Part shown: positions 42,854 through 52,709 of the stretch, one piece after another
Position numbering within the stretch: the stretch's first letter is position 1
How the letters are laid out: each line of letters begins with the position of its first letter
Assembly: GCF_003010955.1 (NCBI RefSeq)
Contig: NZ_PGGO01000019.1
Location: 1-64,000 of the forward strand
DNA: 64,000 bases
DNA from: Phyllobacterium brassicacearum
Lineage (GTDB): Bacteria > Pseudomonadota > Alphaproteobacteria > Rhizobiales > Rhizobiaceae
Direction of reading: 5' to 3'
Notes under the pieces: generated by a model
The model's database searches: none
Told to the model about the DNA's origin: nothing
Seen by the model: only the letters and a program-made list of their open reading frames with translations
Program-made: the position numbers and the translations under genes

Positions 42854-44071
42854 ATGAAGCGTATCGGCCTTGCGATTGCTATTCCAGTCACTATCGGCGT
42901 TGGCTATTTCCTTGCTTGTCCCGAGTTGTCCCTGCGCGCATCGGCACCTGACACAAGTGCAATGCCGTCCGCGTCGCTTTCGACCGAAAAGGAAGCAACC
43001 GCGACAGGGAAGCGGGGGAAGGGGAGTGCCGTGCCTTCGGTTGTTGTTGCCGAAGCGAAGACCGAGGACGTTCCCGTCTCCAAGACTGTGGTTGGTACCA
43101 TCGAACCCATCGATACCGTTGCCGTCAGGCCGCAGATCGACGGCGTCGTCATCGCCGACAACGTCACCGACGGCCAGATGGTAAAGGCGGGTGACGTGCT
43201 CTTCCGTCTCGATGACCGCGCTATCCGTGCCATGATCGACAAGGACCAGGCCCAGCTCGCCAAGGACCAGGCCAGTCTCGTGGCCGCCAATCTCGATCTC
43301 TCGAGCGCACAGAACCTTGAGAAACAGCGCGTCGACACCAATCAGCAGGTTTATCAGGCCGATGCCGCCGTGAAGGTGCTCGAAGCCTCCATTGCCATGG
43401 ACAAGGCCCAGATCGAGGCCGATCAGGTTCAACTGTCCTATATGACCATCGCTGCGCCGATTGACGGCCGCGTCGGCGTGGTCAACACGTCATTGGGAAA
43501 TCTCGTCCGCACGGCCGATACCGGCAACGGCCTCTTGACGATCACCCGGATGGCACCGCTTCGCGTCGCTTTCACCATCGCCGAAAGCGATCTCCCTGCA
43601 CTCAGGGCGGCTGTGGCCGACCACCCAACGAGGGTTCAGATCCAACTTCCCGGGGGCAGCGAAACGATTGCGACGGGAACATTGAATTTCATCGATTCAA
43701 GCGTCGATACCGCGTCAGGGACGGTCGTCCTGAAAGCCGATCTGGATAACCGCGACGGTGCGCTTTGGCCCGGCCAGTATGTGACGGCCATTGTCGATCT
43801 AAGCCTGCAGAAGAACGCTACGACCGTTCCGCTTATCGCGGTCCAGCAAGGCAATAACGGCTCCTTTGTCTTCCTGGTCCGTGCGGACAAGACCGCCGCC
43901 ATGCAGCCAGTCACCCTCACCAGCTCGGTTGGCGATACGGCCGTCATCGCATCGGGCATCAAGCCCGGGGACCAAGTCGTCGTTGATGGCCAGCTGCATT
44001 TGCAGGATGGCGCGACCGTGCGGACATCGTCAGATGCGTCTTCACTTGCCGACGTCGAGGCGAGGCAATGA
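42854..44071 (+). CDS. RND efflux periplasmic adaptor (membrane fusion protein)
   Basis: 405 aa. N-terminal signal-anchor, then SKTVVGTIEPIDTVAVRPQIDGVV (lipoyl-like half), a helical hairpin rich in Gln/Asp/Lys (DKDQAQLAKDQASLV), and the beta-barrel segment (LRVAFTIAESDLPALR). MdtA/AcrA class. The gene pair's stop and start share four bases (ATGA), so the adaptor and pump are coupled. No outer-membrane factor is encoded nearby. Confidence 0.93.
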   Translation: MKRIGLAIAIPVTIGVGYFLACPELSLRASAPDTSAMPSASLSTEKEATATGKRGKGSAVPSVVVAEAKTEDVPVSKTVVGTIEPIDTVAVRPQIDGVVIADNVTDGQMVKAGDVLFRLDDRAIRAMIDKDQAQLAKDQASLVAANLDLSSAQNLEKQRVDTNQQVYQADAAVKVLEASIAMDKAQIEADQVQLSYMTIAAPIDGRVGVVNTSLGNLVRTADTGNGLLTITRMAPLRVAFTIAESDLPALRAAVADHPTRVQIQLPGGSETIATGTLNFIDSSVDTASGTVVLKADLDNRDGALWPGQYVTAIVDLSLQKNATTVPLIAVQQGNNGSFVFLVRADKTAAMQPVTLTSSVGDTAVIASGIKPGDQVVVDGQLHLQDGATVRTSSDASSLADVEARQ

Positions 44072-47000
44072 ACATCTCATCCATATTCATCCGGCGGCCC
44101 ATCGCGACGATCCTGCTTTCCGTTGCTCTCGCAGCCTCCGGTCTTTTTGCCTACCGGTTCCTGCCGGTTGCCGCCTTGCCGGAGGTGGATTTTCCGATCA
44201 TAACGGTTTCGGCCAAACTTCCAGGCGCCGCCCCCGATACGATGGCCAATGCGGTTGCGACGCCGCTGATCAAGCAATTCTCGACGATCCAGTCCATTTC
44301 GACGATCAGTTCGACCAGCACGCTCGGTTCAACCCAGATCACCCTCGAATTCGACCTGAACCGGAATATTGATCAGGCAGCAGCCGACGTTGAAGCAGCG
44401 ATCGCCAGCACGCTGCGAAAACTGCCTCCGAGTATGACAGACCCGCCCAGCTACCGGAAAACCAATCCGGCCGATGCGCCCGTTGTCCTGGTCGCCCTGC
44501 AAAGCGATACGATGCAATTGTCCAGGCTCGACGATTACGCTGAAAACGTGATGTCACCCGCCTTTTCGACAATCGCCGGCGTGGGTGAAGTCCAGGTTCT
44601 CGGTACCAAGCAGTACGCGGTGCGCATTGAGGTCGATCCCAACGCCACCACCGCCCGCGGCATCGGCCTTGACGATCTGACAAATGCCGTGGCGGCCAAC
44701 AATTCGATCGCGCCGGTCGGCACGATCTCCAGTCCGACGCAGCAAATGGCGATTGAAGCCGATACGCAGGCACAGAACGCCGATACATTTCGCCAGATCA
44801 TTATTGCTTCGCCCAACGGCAAGCTGGTCCGTCTTAGCGACGTGGCGCGGGTGATCGATTCGGTTGCCACCACGCAGACCGAAAGCAGGTATGACGGCAA
44901 GCCATCGCTGGTCCTTGCCGTGTTCCGCCAACCCGGCGCCAATACGGTCGATGTCGTCGATCGCGTCAAGGCCATACTGCCGCAATTCACGCAGGACCTC
45001 GGCCCTTCAGCCAGCATTCACATAGTCAATGACCGCTCTCAATCGATACGCCAGGCGGTCTCCGACGTGCAGTTCACGCTCATACTCACAATTGCCCTGG
45101 TGATCATGGTCATCTTCGTCTTCCTGCGCCGGCTATCCGCCACGATGATTCCGATCATTGCGGTACCGCTTTCGCTGATCGCGACCCTGGGCGCCATGTA
45201 CGTGCTCGGGTTTTCGATCGACAACATTTCCCTCCTCGGTCTCACCCTGTCGGTGGGCCTGGTTGTTGACGATGCGATTGTCATGCTCGAAAACATCACG
45301 CGGCATATCGAAGACGGCATGTCGCCGTTCGAGGCGGCGATGAAGGGCAGTGCGGAGATCGGCTTTACCATCATATCGATCACCACTTCGCTCGTTGCCG
45401 TGTTCATACCCATCCTGCTCATGGGCGGCGTCGTCGGCCGAATCTTCAACGAATTCGCCGTCGTCGTCACCGTCGCCATCATGGCCTCCGCATTGATCTC
45501 GCTGACGCTGACGCCAATGTTGTGCAGTCATTTGCGCGGCGAGAAGCACGGCGAGGGCGCCGATCGAAAACCATTCACTGAACGCGTCTTTGATACCGTG
45601 CAGTCGGCCTACGCGCGCGTCCTCGATCTCTGCCTGCGCTTTCGCCCGGTGATCCTTGCGGTGTTCGTGCTGACAGTCGTTGCGACCGTCTATCTCTTCT
45701 CCACGATCAACAAGGGGTTCCTCCCGACCGAAGACATCGGACAGCTTTCGATCTCGACCGAAGCGCGGCAGGATATCTCGTTCGATGCCATGGTTGACCT
45801 GCAAAAGCAGGTGGCGGACGCCATATCCAGCCGGCCTTACGTTGCGCATTTCGTATCCAACGTTGGCGGGGGCTTTAACTCGTCCAGTCTCAATCAGGGA
45901 CGCTTCTTTGTTGAACTGAAGCCGAAATCGGAGCGTGCGCCGCTTGAGAGCGTTCTGAGCGATCTGCGCCGGACGCTGGCGAAAGTCCCGGGCATAAACA
46001 GCTATCCCGTTGCCGTACAAAATCTGCGGATTGGCGGCGTCTCCTCCAACGCGCAATACCAATATGTTCTTCAAAGCGTCAACGCTGCTGACCTCTACCC
46101 CTGGTCACAAAAGATCATGCTGACGATGCAGCAGGACCGCCAGACTTTCATCGACGTCTCAAGCAACCTGCAAAACAATGCGCTCCAGGCCAATCTAGTG
46201 ATTGATCAGGACAAGGCGCATCTCCTCGGCATCAATTCCGATCAGCTTCGCAACACGCTGTATTATGCTTTCGGTACCAATCAGGCGTCGACCATATTTT
46301 CGACTGGCGACAGCTACCAGGTCATTCTCGAACTCGATCCCGCAATTCCGTGGACCGCTGACAAGCTCGATCAGATGCAGATTCGGTCAACTACAACCAA
46401 CAAGCTGATACCATTGTCAGCCTTTGCGCATGTTGAACGCAAGACCGGCCTGCTGGCGGTCAGTCAGCTTGGCCAGCTGCCTGCCGTCACCATTTCCTTC
46501 AATCTCCCGCAAGGGGTATCGCTCGGACAGGCACTGCAGGAACTCGATGCGCTGAAGGCGCATCTCAACGTCCCGAGCACCATCACCTCGAGCTTTACTG
46601 GTACCGCCCAGGTGTTCCAGCAGTCGCTCGCCAATCAGGGTCTGCTTGTCGGCGCCGCAATCCTGACCATCTATATCGTGCTCGGCATCCTCTACGAGAG
46701 CTTTGTCCACCCGCTCACCATCCTGACCGGACTCCCGGCCGCCGCTGCCGGGGCGCTCGCAACCCTCGAGCTGTTCGGTTACGATCTCAGCGTCATCGCG
46801 ATCATCGGCATCCTCATGCTGATCGGCATCGTCAAGAAGAACGCCATCATGATGATCGATTTTGCCCTTGTCCGCCAAAGGGCAGGCGAGACTTCGCTTG
46901 ACGCTATCCGCGAGGCCTGCCTCGTGCGTTTCCGGCCGATCATGATGACGACATTTGCCGCTTTGATGGGCACCATCCCCATTGCAATCGGCGCCGGTGC

Positions 47001-47178
47001 GAGTTCCGAGCTTCGCCAGCCCCTCGGCGTCGCAGTTGTCGGCGGGCTGGTCGTTTCGCAGATCCTGACGCTGTTCATTACGCCGGTTCTCTTCCTTTAC
47101 ATGGAGGACCTGTCACATGCCCTGAGAAGATTGGGAAACGCGATATTAGGAAGGCAAGCGCCTGTCGCTGCCGAATGA
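44068..47178 (+). CDS. RND multidrug efflux transporter
   Basis: 1036 aa, full length. N-terminal helix SSIFIRRPIATILLSVALAA, large periplasmic loop, and helix 4 with GLVVDDAIVMLENITRHIEDG (the conserved charged proton-relay residues DD), plus second half IGILMLIGIVKKNAIMMIDFAL with the essential Lys. MdtB/MdtC-like HAE1 family. It exports drugs, bile salts or other amphiphiles using proton influx. Ends three bases before the convergent hemolysin III gene. Confidence 0.95.
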   Translation: MNISSIFIRRPIATILLSVALAASGLFAYRFLPVAALPEVDFPIITVSAKLPGAAPDTMANAVATPLIKQFSTIQSISTISSTSTLGSTQITLEFDLNRNIDQAAADVEAAIASTLRKLPPSMTDPPSYRKTNPADAPVVLVALQSDTMQLSRLDDYAENVMSPAFSTIAGVGEVQVLGTKQYAVRIEVDPNATTARGIGLDDLTNAVAANNSIAPVGTISSPTQQMAIEADTQAQNADTFRQIIIASPNGKLVRLSDVARVIDSVATTQTESRYDGKPSLVLAVFRQPGANTVDVVDRVKAILPQFTQDLGPSASIHIVNDRSQSIRQAVSDVQFTLILTIALVIMVIFVFLRRLSATMIPIIAVPLSLIATLGAMYVLGFSIDNISLLGLTLSVGLVVDDAIVMLENITRHIEDGMSPFEAAMKGSAEIGFTIISITTSLVAVFIPILLMGGVVGRIFNEFAVVVTVAIMASALISLTLTPMLCSHLRGEKHGEGADRKPFTERVFDTVQSAYARVLDLCLRFRPVILAVFVLTVVATVYLFSTINKGFLPTEDIGQLSISTEARQDISFDAMVDLQKQVADAISSRPYVAHFVSNVGGGFNSSSLNQGRFFVELKPKSERAPLESVLSDLRRTLAKVPGINSYPVAVQNLRIGGVSSNAQYQYVLQSVNAADLYPWSQKIMLTMQQDRQTFIDVSSNLQNNALQANLVIDQDKAHLLGINSDQLRNTLYYAFGTNQASTIFSTGDSYQVILELDPAIPWTADKLDQMQIRSTTTNKLIPLSAFAHVERKTGLLAVSQLGQLPAVTISFNLPQGVSLGQALQELDALKAHLNVPSTITSSFTGTAQVFQQSLANQGLLVGAAILTIYIVLGILYESFVHPLTILTGLPAAAAGALATLELFGYDLSVIAIIGILMLIGIVKKNAIMMIDFALVRQRAGETSLDAIREACLVRFRPIMMTTFAALMGTIPIAIGAGASSELRQPLGVAVVGGLVVSQILTLFITPVLFLYMEDLSHALRRLGNAILGRQAPVAAE

Positions 47179-47181
47179 TCT

Positions 47182-47832
47182 CTAAACGACTGCGGAACAG
47201 ACCGCCGCGTAGTGAATGCTTGCTGCGACCAAGACAAACCCATGCCATATAGCGTTGTGAAACGGCAGCCGTTCGACGACGTGGAAGATAACGCCGAAGG
47301 AATAAACAAGGCCCCCGATCAGAATGAGCCAAAGGATCGATGCCGAAAGCGTCCCCGCAAGCTCGTGATAGGCAGTTACACCGCTCCAGCCGAGGGCAAG
47401 ATACAATCCGATCGACAATCTGTCGAAACGGTTCGGCATGAGGAGTTTCAGAAGAACACCGGCAACAGCGATTGCCCAGACGGTCGCCAGCAGCCACCAC
47501 GTTCCGCTCTTGGCAATGAACGGCGTGTACGTCCCGGCGATCAGGAGATAGATCGCCGAGTGGTCGAAGCGACGCAAGAATAGCTTGACCGGTGAAACCG
47601 GCCACACGTTGTAAACTGCGGAAATGCTGATTGAGAGGACGAGCGTTGCAAGATAGATCGCCGTCGCGATGTAGGCTCCTGTGGCCGTGCGATCAACCAT
47701 GAACGCCAGAAGTGCGATGGATCCGGCCACCGCCATAACAACCCCGATAATATGGATGGCGCTGTCGGCGCGCACTTCCGCAAGCGAATAGTCCCTGTAA
47801 ATGACAGCGGCTACAGATGGTGGCTTGCGCAT
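47182..47832 (-). CDS. Hemolysin III/TrhA (PAQR) family membrane protein
   Basis: 216 aa with seven hydrophobic segments and the PAQR-like metal residues: SAVYNVWP, FDHSAIYLLIAGTYTPF, and the late VVERLPFHNAIWHGFVLVAASIHY (His pair). Named hemolysin III historically, but members are Zn-dependent hydrolase-like membrane proteins or fluidity regulators. ATG at 47832 begins MRKPPSVAAV; the longer frame to 48078 is not conserved. Divergent from the MarR gene. Confidence 0.9.
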   Translation of the reverse strand: MRKPPSVAAVIYRDYSLAEVRADSAIHIIGVVMAVAGSIALLAFMVDRTATGAYIATAIYLATLVLSISISAVYNVWPVSPVKLFLRRFDHSAIYLLIAGTYTPFIAKSGTWWLLATVWAIAVAGVLLKLLMPNRFDRLSIGLYLALGWSGVTAYHELAGTLSASILWLILIGGLVYSFGVIFHVVERLPFHNAIWHGFVLVAASIHYAAVCSAVV

Positions 47833-47948
47833 ATTGCTGGTCCTCTGACCCAACTGGTTCCCGCGAACGGCCGCCGGATTTCTCTCATCAACATTGTACG
47901 TTGAAGGCCAATTGTCCAGCGCGTAGCGGCCTACAACACCTGCTTGAC

Positions 47949-47993
47949 ATATAGGTGCATATGCTCCTATATTATGCGCATATGCACCTATAT
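47949..47993. promoter_or_regulatory. Large inverted repeat, candidate MarR operator
   Basis: ATATAGGTGCATATGC (47949-47964) and its exact complement GCATATGCACCTATAT (47978-47993) are separated by 13 bases. A further ATATAGG...CCTATAT pair (47949-47955 with 47966-47972) is nested. The block ends 16 bases before the MarR start codon at 48010, so a bound regulator would block the MarR-MFS-HlyD operon. Confidence 0.65.
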
Positions 47994-48009
47994 GAGGGAC
48001 TGGAACTTC

Positions 48010-48483
48010 ATGACACGCCTTCTGGATATGAACCCCGACCTGTGCAACTGCCTGGCTCTGCGTCAGGCGACCCGTCACGTCACGCAGTATTATGACCAGT
48101 TCCTGGCGCCGACCGGATTACGCACGACCCAGTTCTCGATTCTCGCAAAACTTGGAAATCGGGGACCACTCACGATCAATGCTCTGGCGGCGGAAATGGT
48201 GATGGACCGCACGACCCTCGGCCGTAATATTCAGCCGCTGGAGCGGGAGGGCCTTGTTGCGGTCATGACCAGACGCACCGACCGCCGGAGCAAGGAGTTG
48301 CAGCTGACCGAGCTTGGCGTTGAACGGCTCAGCGCCGCGCGCGAGGCCTGGGCCGAGGCCCAGTCGCAATTCGAATCCTCTTTCGGAAATGACCGCGCTT
48401 CCGACCTGCGCGCCATCCTGCATTCCGTCACTGCCTGTGATTTCGCAGCGAGCGCCAGCAGCGCCGCGCCAGAGCTGCAGTGA
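48010..48483 (+). CDS. MarR-family transcriptional regulator (EmrR-like)
   Basis: 157 aa. Winged helix: LAPTGLRTTQFSILAKLGNRGPLTINALAAEM, RTTLGRNIQPLEREGLV, then the wing with RTDRRSKELQLTELG. ATG at 48010 is favoured; longer in-frame starts (47944 on) run through the operator palindrome. First gene of MarR-MFS-HlyD, as in the emrRAB locus of enterobacteria, so it likely represses the pump and is released by its substrate. Confidence 0.92.
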   Translation: MTRLLDMNPDLCNCLALRQATRHVTQYYDQFLAPTGLRTTQFSILAKLGNRGPLTINALAAEMVMDRTTLGRNIQPLEREGLVAVMTRRTDRRSKELQLTELGVERLSAAREAWAEAQSQFESSFGNDRASDLRAILHSVTACDFAASASSAAPELQ

Positions 48484-50054
48484 CCGCCATGACCACGCCA
48501 GCCCCACTGACAAGCGGGAAGGTTCTGTTCCTCGTCACTGGTCTGGCAGGGTCATTTCTTGTCAGCCTTGCGGCGCAGTTCCCCTCGTCCAATATCGCTG
48601 ACGTCCAGGGCGGCGTGTTTTCCACGCCCGACGAGGCATCGTGGATACTCACCGTCTATACCATGGCCAGTTTCGTCGGCATCGTCACGTCAGGACTGTT
48701 CATCAGGACTTTGGGGATTGGCAGGTATCTCGCCTTGAGCGCGACCGTGTATGCGATCACGGCCCTTGCTTGCGCGACAGCCCCCGCTCTCGCTGTGATG
48801 ATCGCGCTGCGGACAATCCAGGGCTTTTCGGCTGGCGGCTTCGGTCCGGCCGCCTTCGTAACTGTATTCACGGTGATGGGCGGACCGCGTCTCCCCTTCG
48901 GCGTAACGCTGCTGGCTTTCGTGCTTGTTTTCCCTACGACATCAGGGCCTGTCATCTCCGGTTTTGTCGAAGACAGTTTTGGCTGGCAGACGCTGTTCCT
49001 CGTTCAGGCTGGCATCGGTGTGGTGCTGGCGCGAGCCGCCTATACCTGGTTGCCGCGCCAGCTGCCGGATTGGTCAGCACTGAAGACCGACTGGGTGGCG
49101 GTATTCCTGCTGTCGCTCACCCTTGCCTCCCTGGCCCTTGTCCTCAGTCAGGGGACACGCCGCTTCTGGTTCGAAAATGACATGATCGTCTGGTGGACAA
49201 CAGTCTTCATGGGCGCCCTTGCAGGCTTTGTCTTCCTTGCGCGCTTCTCGCCGATGCCGCTCATGGCGCCTCGGCTGCTGCTGTCGCGCAAATTCGGCAT
49301 TCCGATCGGGCTCAATCTCGTGTTCCGCGTGGGCGTGGTTGTAACCTCGTATCTCGTGCCGCAATTTCTTAGCGTGGTGCAGGGTTACCGGCCGCTTGAG
49401 GTCGCTGAACTCATGCTCTGGGCCGTGATGGCGCAACTGGTTGCGCTGCCTTTGGTCTGGCGGCTGATGCATCATTTCGATACGCGAACGGTGATGGCCT
49501 TCGGCCTTTTGCTCTGTGCCGCCGGGACTGCCGTGGGGATCAGTGGGACAGCACTTTTTGCCGCCGAGCAATTCCGCCTGATGCTCGTCGTCTATTCGGC
49601 CGGTCAGCTGTTGTTCCTGGTTCCCGCGCTGGTGATCGGCTCAGGGTCGCTGAAGCCGGCAGATTTACCGACTGCCTCGCTCGCATTCAATGTGACAACG
49701 CTCGGCGGCACGACCCTCGGCACCGGCATCGTCTCCCACTTCGTTACCGAGCGCCAAAAGTTCCACTCAAACATCATTACCGAGAACGTATCGCTTTATC
49801 ACCCGCTCGATGCAGACCGCGTCTCGGCTCTTGCCGCTACATTTGCAAACCGGATCGTCGACAATGCGGGTGCAACCGCCCGGACGGTAGGCCTGTTGGC
49901 ATCCGCCGCCCGCCGCGAAGCGTGGGTCCTTTCATTCAATGACGCATTCCTTATCGTCGCTGCCGTCTTGGCCATCAGCGCTTTGGGGGTTATCGCCATC
50001 GGCCAGTCCTCGCCTTTGCGAAGCAAGGAATCCCTTTCAGGAGAACCATCATGA
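48480..50054 (+). CDS. MFS drug transporter, DHA2/EmrB type
   Basis: 524 aa with about 14 hydrophobic segments, hallmark DHA2 motifs: PDEASWILTVYTMASFVGIV after helix 1, RTIQGFSAGGFGPAAF, VLVFPTTSGPVISGFVED (motif C). The GTG at 48480 overlaps the MarR stop (GTGA), or ATG at 48489. Works with the following HlyD/EmrA adaptor; a TolC-like outer protein must come from elsewhere. Confidence 0.93.
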   Translation: MTAMTTPAPLTSGKVLFLVTGLAGSFLVSLAAQFPSSNIADVQGGVFSTPDEASWILTVYTMASFVGIVTSGLFIRTLGIGRYLALSATVYAITALACATAPALAVMIALRTIQGFSAGGFGPAAFVTVFTVMGGPRLPFGVTLLAFVLVFPTTSGPVISGFVEDSFGWQTLFLVQAGIGVVLARAAYTWLPRQLPDWSALKTDWVAVFLLSLTLASLALVLSQGTRRFWFENDMIVWWTTVFMGALAGFVFLARFSPMPLMAPRLLLSRKFGIPIGLNLVFRVGVVVTSYLVPQFLSVVQGYRPLEVAELMLWAVMAQLVALPLVWRLMHHFDTRTVMAFGLLLCAAGTAVGISGTALFAAEQFRLMLVVYSAGQLLFLVPALVIGSGSLKPADLPTASLAFNVTTLGGTTLGTGIVSHFVTERQKFHSNIITENVSLYHPLDADRVSALAATFANRIVDNAGATARTVGLLASAARREAWVLSFNDAFLIVAAVLAISALGVIAIGQSSPLRSKESLSGEPS

Positions 50055-51136
50055 AGCTCTTAACCGCAGGAATAAGCGGGCTCCTCGTCGCGGGGACCGT
50101 ATTTGCCGCTGCCTCTACGTCGATGGCGCCAGGACGGTGGGTAACGTCATTGCGATCGACCTCCACGGACAACGCCTACGTGCGCGGTGACGTGACGCCG
50201 ATGAGCCCCAAGATCGCCGGTTACATCACGGAAGTCCATATCAGCGACAACCAGCCCGTGAAGGCCGGAGACATCCTGTTCCGGATTGATGACAGCGACT
50301 ATCGCGCCCAGGTGGATCAGGCCGCAGCCGGTGTCGCCACACGGCGCGCGATGCTAGGCAACCTTGCAAGCCGCATCGATCTGCAACAGGCCGTCATCGA
50401 ACAGGCGGTCGCGACGCTGCGTGGAGCAGATGCCGACGCTAACCGTGCTGCTCGCGATTTCGCCAGGGTTCATGAACTGACCGGCGGCGGCTGGGTTTCA
50501 CAATCGAGAAGCGATGAGGCCGAAGCGACCAATCTCCAGGCGCAGGCGAAAATTGCCGAAGCGACCGCCAATGTGAGTGCCGCCAGGCAGCAGATGAGTG
50601 TGCTGGAAACCCAGCGCCCGCAGCTTGAGGCGGATATCGACGCGGCAGTAGCAACACTCAAGCTCGCCGAGATCGACCTCGAAAACACCCTCGTACGCTC
50701 GCCATCGGATGGCTGGGTCGGCGAACGGCAAGCCAGGGTCGGACAGTATGTACGGCCCGGTACGCTATTGATCGCTGTCGTTCCCCAGGATTTCTGGGTT
50801 GTCGCCAATTTCAAGGAAACGCAGATTCCGGCGATGCAGAGCGGGGACGGTGTCGCCATTTCAATCGACGGCATTCCTGGAATAGACTTCATGGGCCACG
50901 TCGAGAGCCTCTCGCCAGCCAGTGGCGCACAATTTGCGCTGCTGCCGCCTGACAATGCGACCGGTAACTTTACCCGCATCGTCCAGCGCATCCCGGTCAA
51001 GATCACGTTCGATCCAAATCAGCCCGGGCTTGACCGCCTGCGGCCGGGCATGTCAGCGGTTGTGTCATTGGTGACCGCCGAAACGCAAGGCACTGGCAAC
51101 ACCGCCATGGGTCCCACGCAAGACGCTGCAGGTTGA
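50051..51136 (+). CDS. HlyD/EmrA-type membrane fusion protein
   Basis: 361 aa. N-terminal anchor (LLTAGISGLLVAGTVFAAAS), lipoyl-type half (TDNAYVRGDVTPMSPKIAGYITEV), a long coiled-coil (residues about 90-205; RAMLGNLASRIDLQQAVIEQA, ATNLQAQAKIAEATANVSAA), and barrel FWVVANFKETQI. ATG overlaps the MFS stop (ATGA) with AGGAGA upstream. Adaptor for the EmrB-like pump. Confidence 0.93.
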   Translation: MKLLTAGISGLLVAGTVFAAASTSMAPGRWVTSLRSTSTDNAYVRGDVTPMSPKIAGYITEVHISDNQPVKAGDILFRIDDSDYRAQVDQAAAGVATRRAMLGNLASRIDLQQAVIEQAVATLRGADADANRAARDFARVHELTGGGWVSQSRSDEAEATNLQAQAKIAEATANVSAARQQMSVLETQRPQLEADIDAAVATLKLAEIDLENTLVRSPSDGWVGERQARVGQYVRPGTLLIAVVPQDFWVVANFKETQIPAMQSGDGVAISIDGIPGIDFMGHVESLSPASGAQFALLPPDNATGNFTRIVQRIPVKITFDPNQPGLDRLRPGMSAVVSLVTAETQGTGNTAMGPTQDAAG

Positions 51137-51545
51137 GAGAGGCGCCAGAAAGTTCTTGCTAAATTAATCCCCGTACAAGGAATGCAGCGACGTGTACCGT
51201 CTAGCAGCATATTACCACAATGCGCACTTGGTTCGACCGAGATCATTACGATCTCCGGTCGGGCGCAGGCACACAGTAAATGCCGACTGCAGCCCGTTCA
51301 ACGATCCGCATCTGCACCGCCGTTTGCGTCCTTGACTTCTCGGTCGTCGATGAACAGATCGACGTTATGCCATTCATGAACTGATGATATCAGCGGTGCC
51401 AGCCGCGGAAGACGGCATGCGTGTCCGGGAGTATTGCCGGAAAACGCGGTCTTGTTATGATGCAAGCACTGTTATCCGCAAGGCGGCAGCGGATCTTGCG
51501 GAAGCGTACGAAGCCGCCTGCCGCCTTCGAAGGGGAGACAGCAGA
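51137..51545. other. Intergenic stretch, no gene supported
   Basis: About 410 bases. The frame of the following DUF488 gene stays open back to 51384 but the added 54 residues (Arg/Ala/Cys-rich) are not like the family and no RBS supports a start there. Short repeats or promoters were not identified. Confidence 0.4.
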
Positions 51546-51920
51546 ATGACAAGGCGACCGATTCCTGTCTCGCACCTCCGCTTGAAGCGCGCTTACGATC
51601 CGGTCATGCCCGACGATGGCATACGGATTCTGGTCGATCGGCTTTGGCCTCGCGGGATAAGCAAGGCGGAAGCCGCAATCGATGACTGGGCAAAGGATAT
51701 TGCTCCGAGCATCGAACTTCGAAAATGGTTTGGCCACGACACTGGGCGCTGGCCGGAATTCCAGCACCGGTACAGGTCCGAACTTGCGCAACATTCGTCA
51801 CGACTTGACCAGATCCGCACCCTGGCTAAAAAACAATCGGTCACGCTCGTCTACAGCGCGCGTGACGAACTGCACAATGATGCAATCGTATTGAAGGAAG
51901 TGCTTCTTGAGGGAAATTAA
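51546..51920 (+). CDS. DUF488 family protein
   Basis: 124 aa. Typical opening LRLKRAYDPVMPDDGIRILVDRLWPRGISK, then WAKDIAPSIELRKWFGHDTGRW and TLVYSARDELHNDAIVL, the hallmark of the short DUF488 (YeaO-like) branch. The start at 51546 has AGGGGAGA upstream. Function of the family is not established. Followed 64 bases on by a GFA-fold gene. Confidence 0.9.
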   Translation: MTRRPIPVSHLRLKRAYDPVMPDDGIRILVDRLWPRGISKAEAAIDDWAKDIAPSIELRKWFGHDTGRWPEFQHRYRSELAQHSSRLDQIRTLAKKQSVTLVYSARDELHNDAIVLKEVLLEGN

Positions 51921-51984
51921 CAGAACGACCACCTGTAAAGCCCACTGGCACTGACCTGGGGCACTTCGGAGGAGGGTATGATCA

Positions 51985-52434
51985 ATGCGTGTAGCCACAT
52001 GCCGATGCGGGCAGCTTAAGGCGACTTGCGAGGGTGAACCGGTCCGCGTCTCGGTTTGTCATTGCCTGGATTGCCAGAAAAGAACCGGAAGTGCGTTCGC
52101 CGCTCAGGCGCGATGGCCTGATGAGCGCGTGAGGGTCACAGGCGAATTTCGCACCTGGGTTCGGGTAGCCGATAGCGGCCATAAGGCCACGTATCAGTTC
52201 TGTTCGGCTTGCGGCTCGACGGTCGCAAACATCATCGAAGGCTGGCCCGGTGTCACTGCAGTACCTCTCGGCGCATTTGCCGATCCGAGCTTTCCTGCTC
52301 CAAAATTTTCCGTGTACGAGCATCGAAAGCACGTTTGGACGACCGTTTTAGGGGAGGAGGTCGAGCACTCGTCCACTCCAAGTACCCGGCGGCGGCCCAG
52401 CGATGGCTTTCATGACGCGGCAGCCGATAAATGA
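51985..52434 (+). CDS. GFA/CENP-V family zinc protein
   Basis: 149 aa with Zn-binding cysteines in the family pattern: CRCGQLKATC, CHCLDCQKRTG and CSACGS, consistent with Gfa-type glutathione-dependent formaldehyde-activating or related enzymes. GGAGGAGGG lies nine bases before the ATG. Whether it acts on formaldehyde-glutathione is not known; many members are of unknown substrate. May share a transcript with the DUF488 gene. Confidence 0.92.
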   Translation: MRVATCRCGQLKATCEGEPVRVSVCHCLDCQKRTGSAFAAQARWPDERVRVTGEFRTWVRVADSGHKATYQFCSACGSTVANIIEGWPGVTAVPLGAFADPSFPAPKFSVYEHRKHVWTTVLGEEVEHSSTPSTRRRPSDGFHDAAADK

Positions 52435-52709
52435 TGTCGCGACATACGCATGCAATCCCGTCAGTTCACATGCCCATGCGCAACTGCTGGGACGCACTCA
52501 TTGTATGACAAGTCGCAACTTGTTGCCCGAGTTATGCCGGAGTCTGGTGTGCTGTTGTGTCGATTGAGGCGGCTATGGGTAACTCGACCGAACTATGTGA
52601 CATATCCTCCTCTCGCCTTTCCTGTCGTCACATTTCCCATCAAAACCACTCAAAAAGAGTTGCACACCTCAAAGACCTGATCTAAGACTTTGGTCGGAGG
52701 AATTTTCTC

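Noticed and set aside
45133-46074. 313-codon antisense frame over the RND pump gene
   Set aside because: Shadow of a certain gene; Arg/Asp/His-rich without domain.
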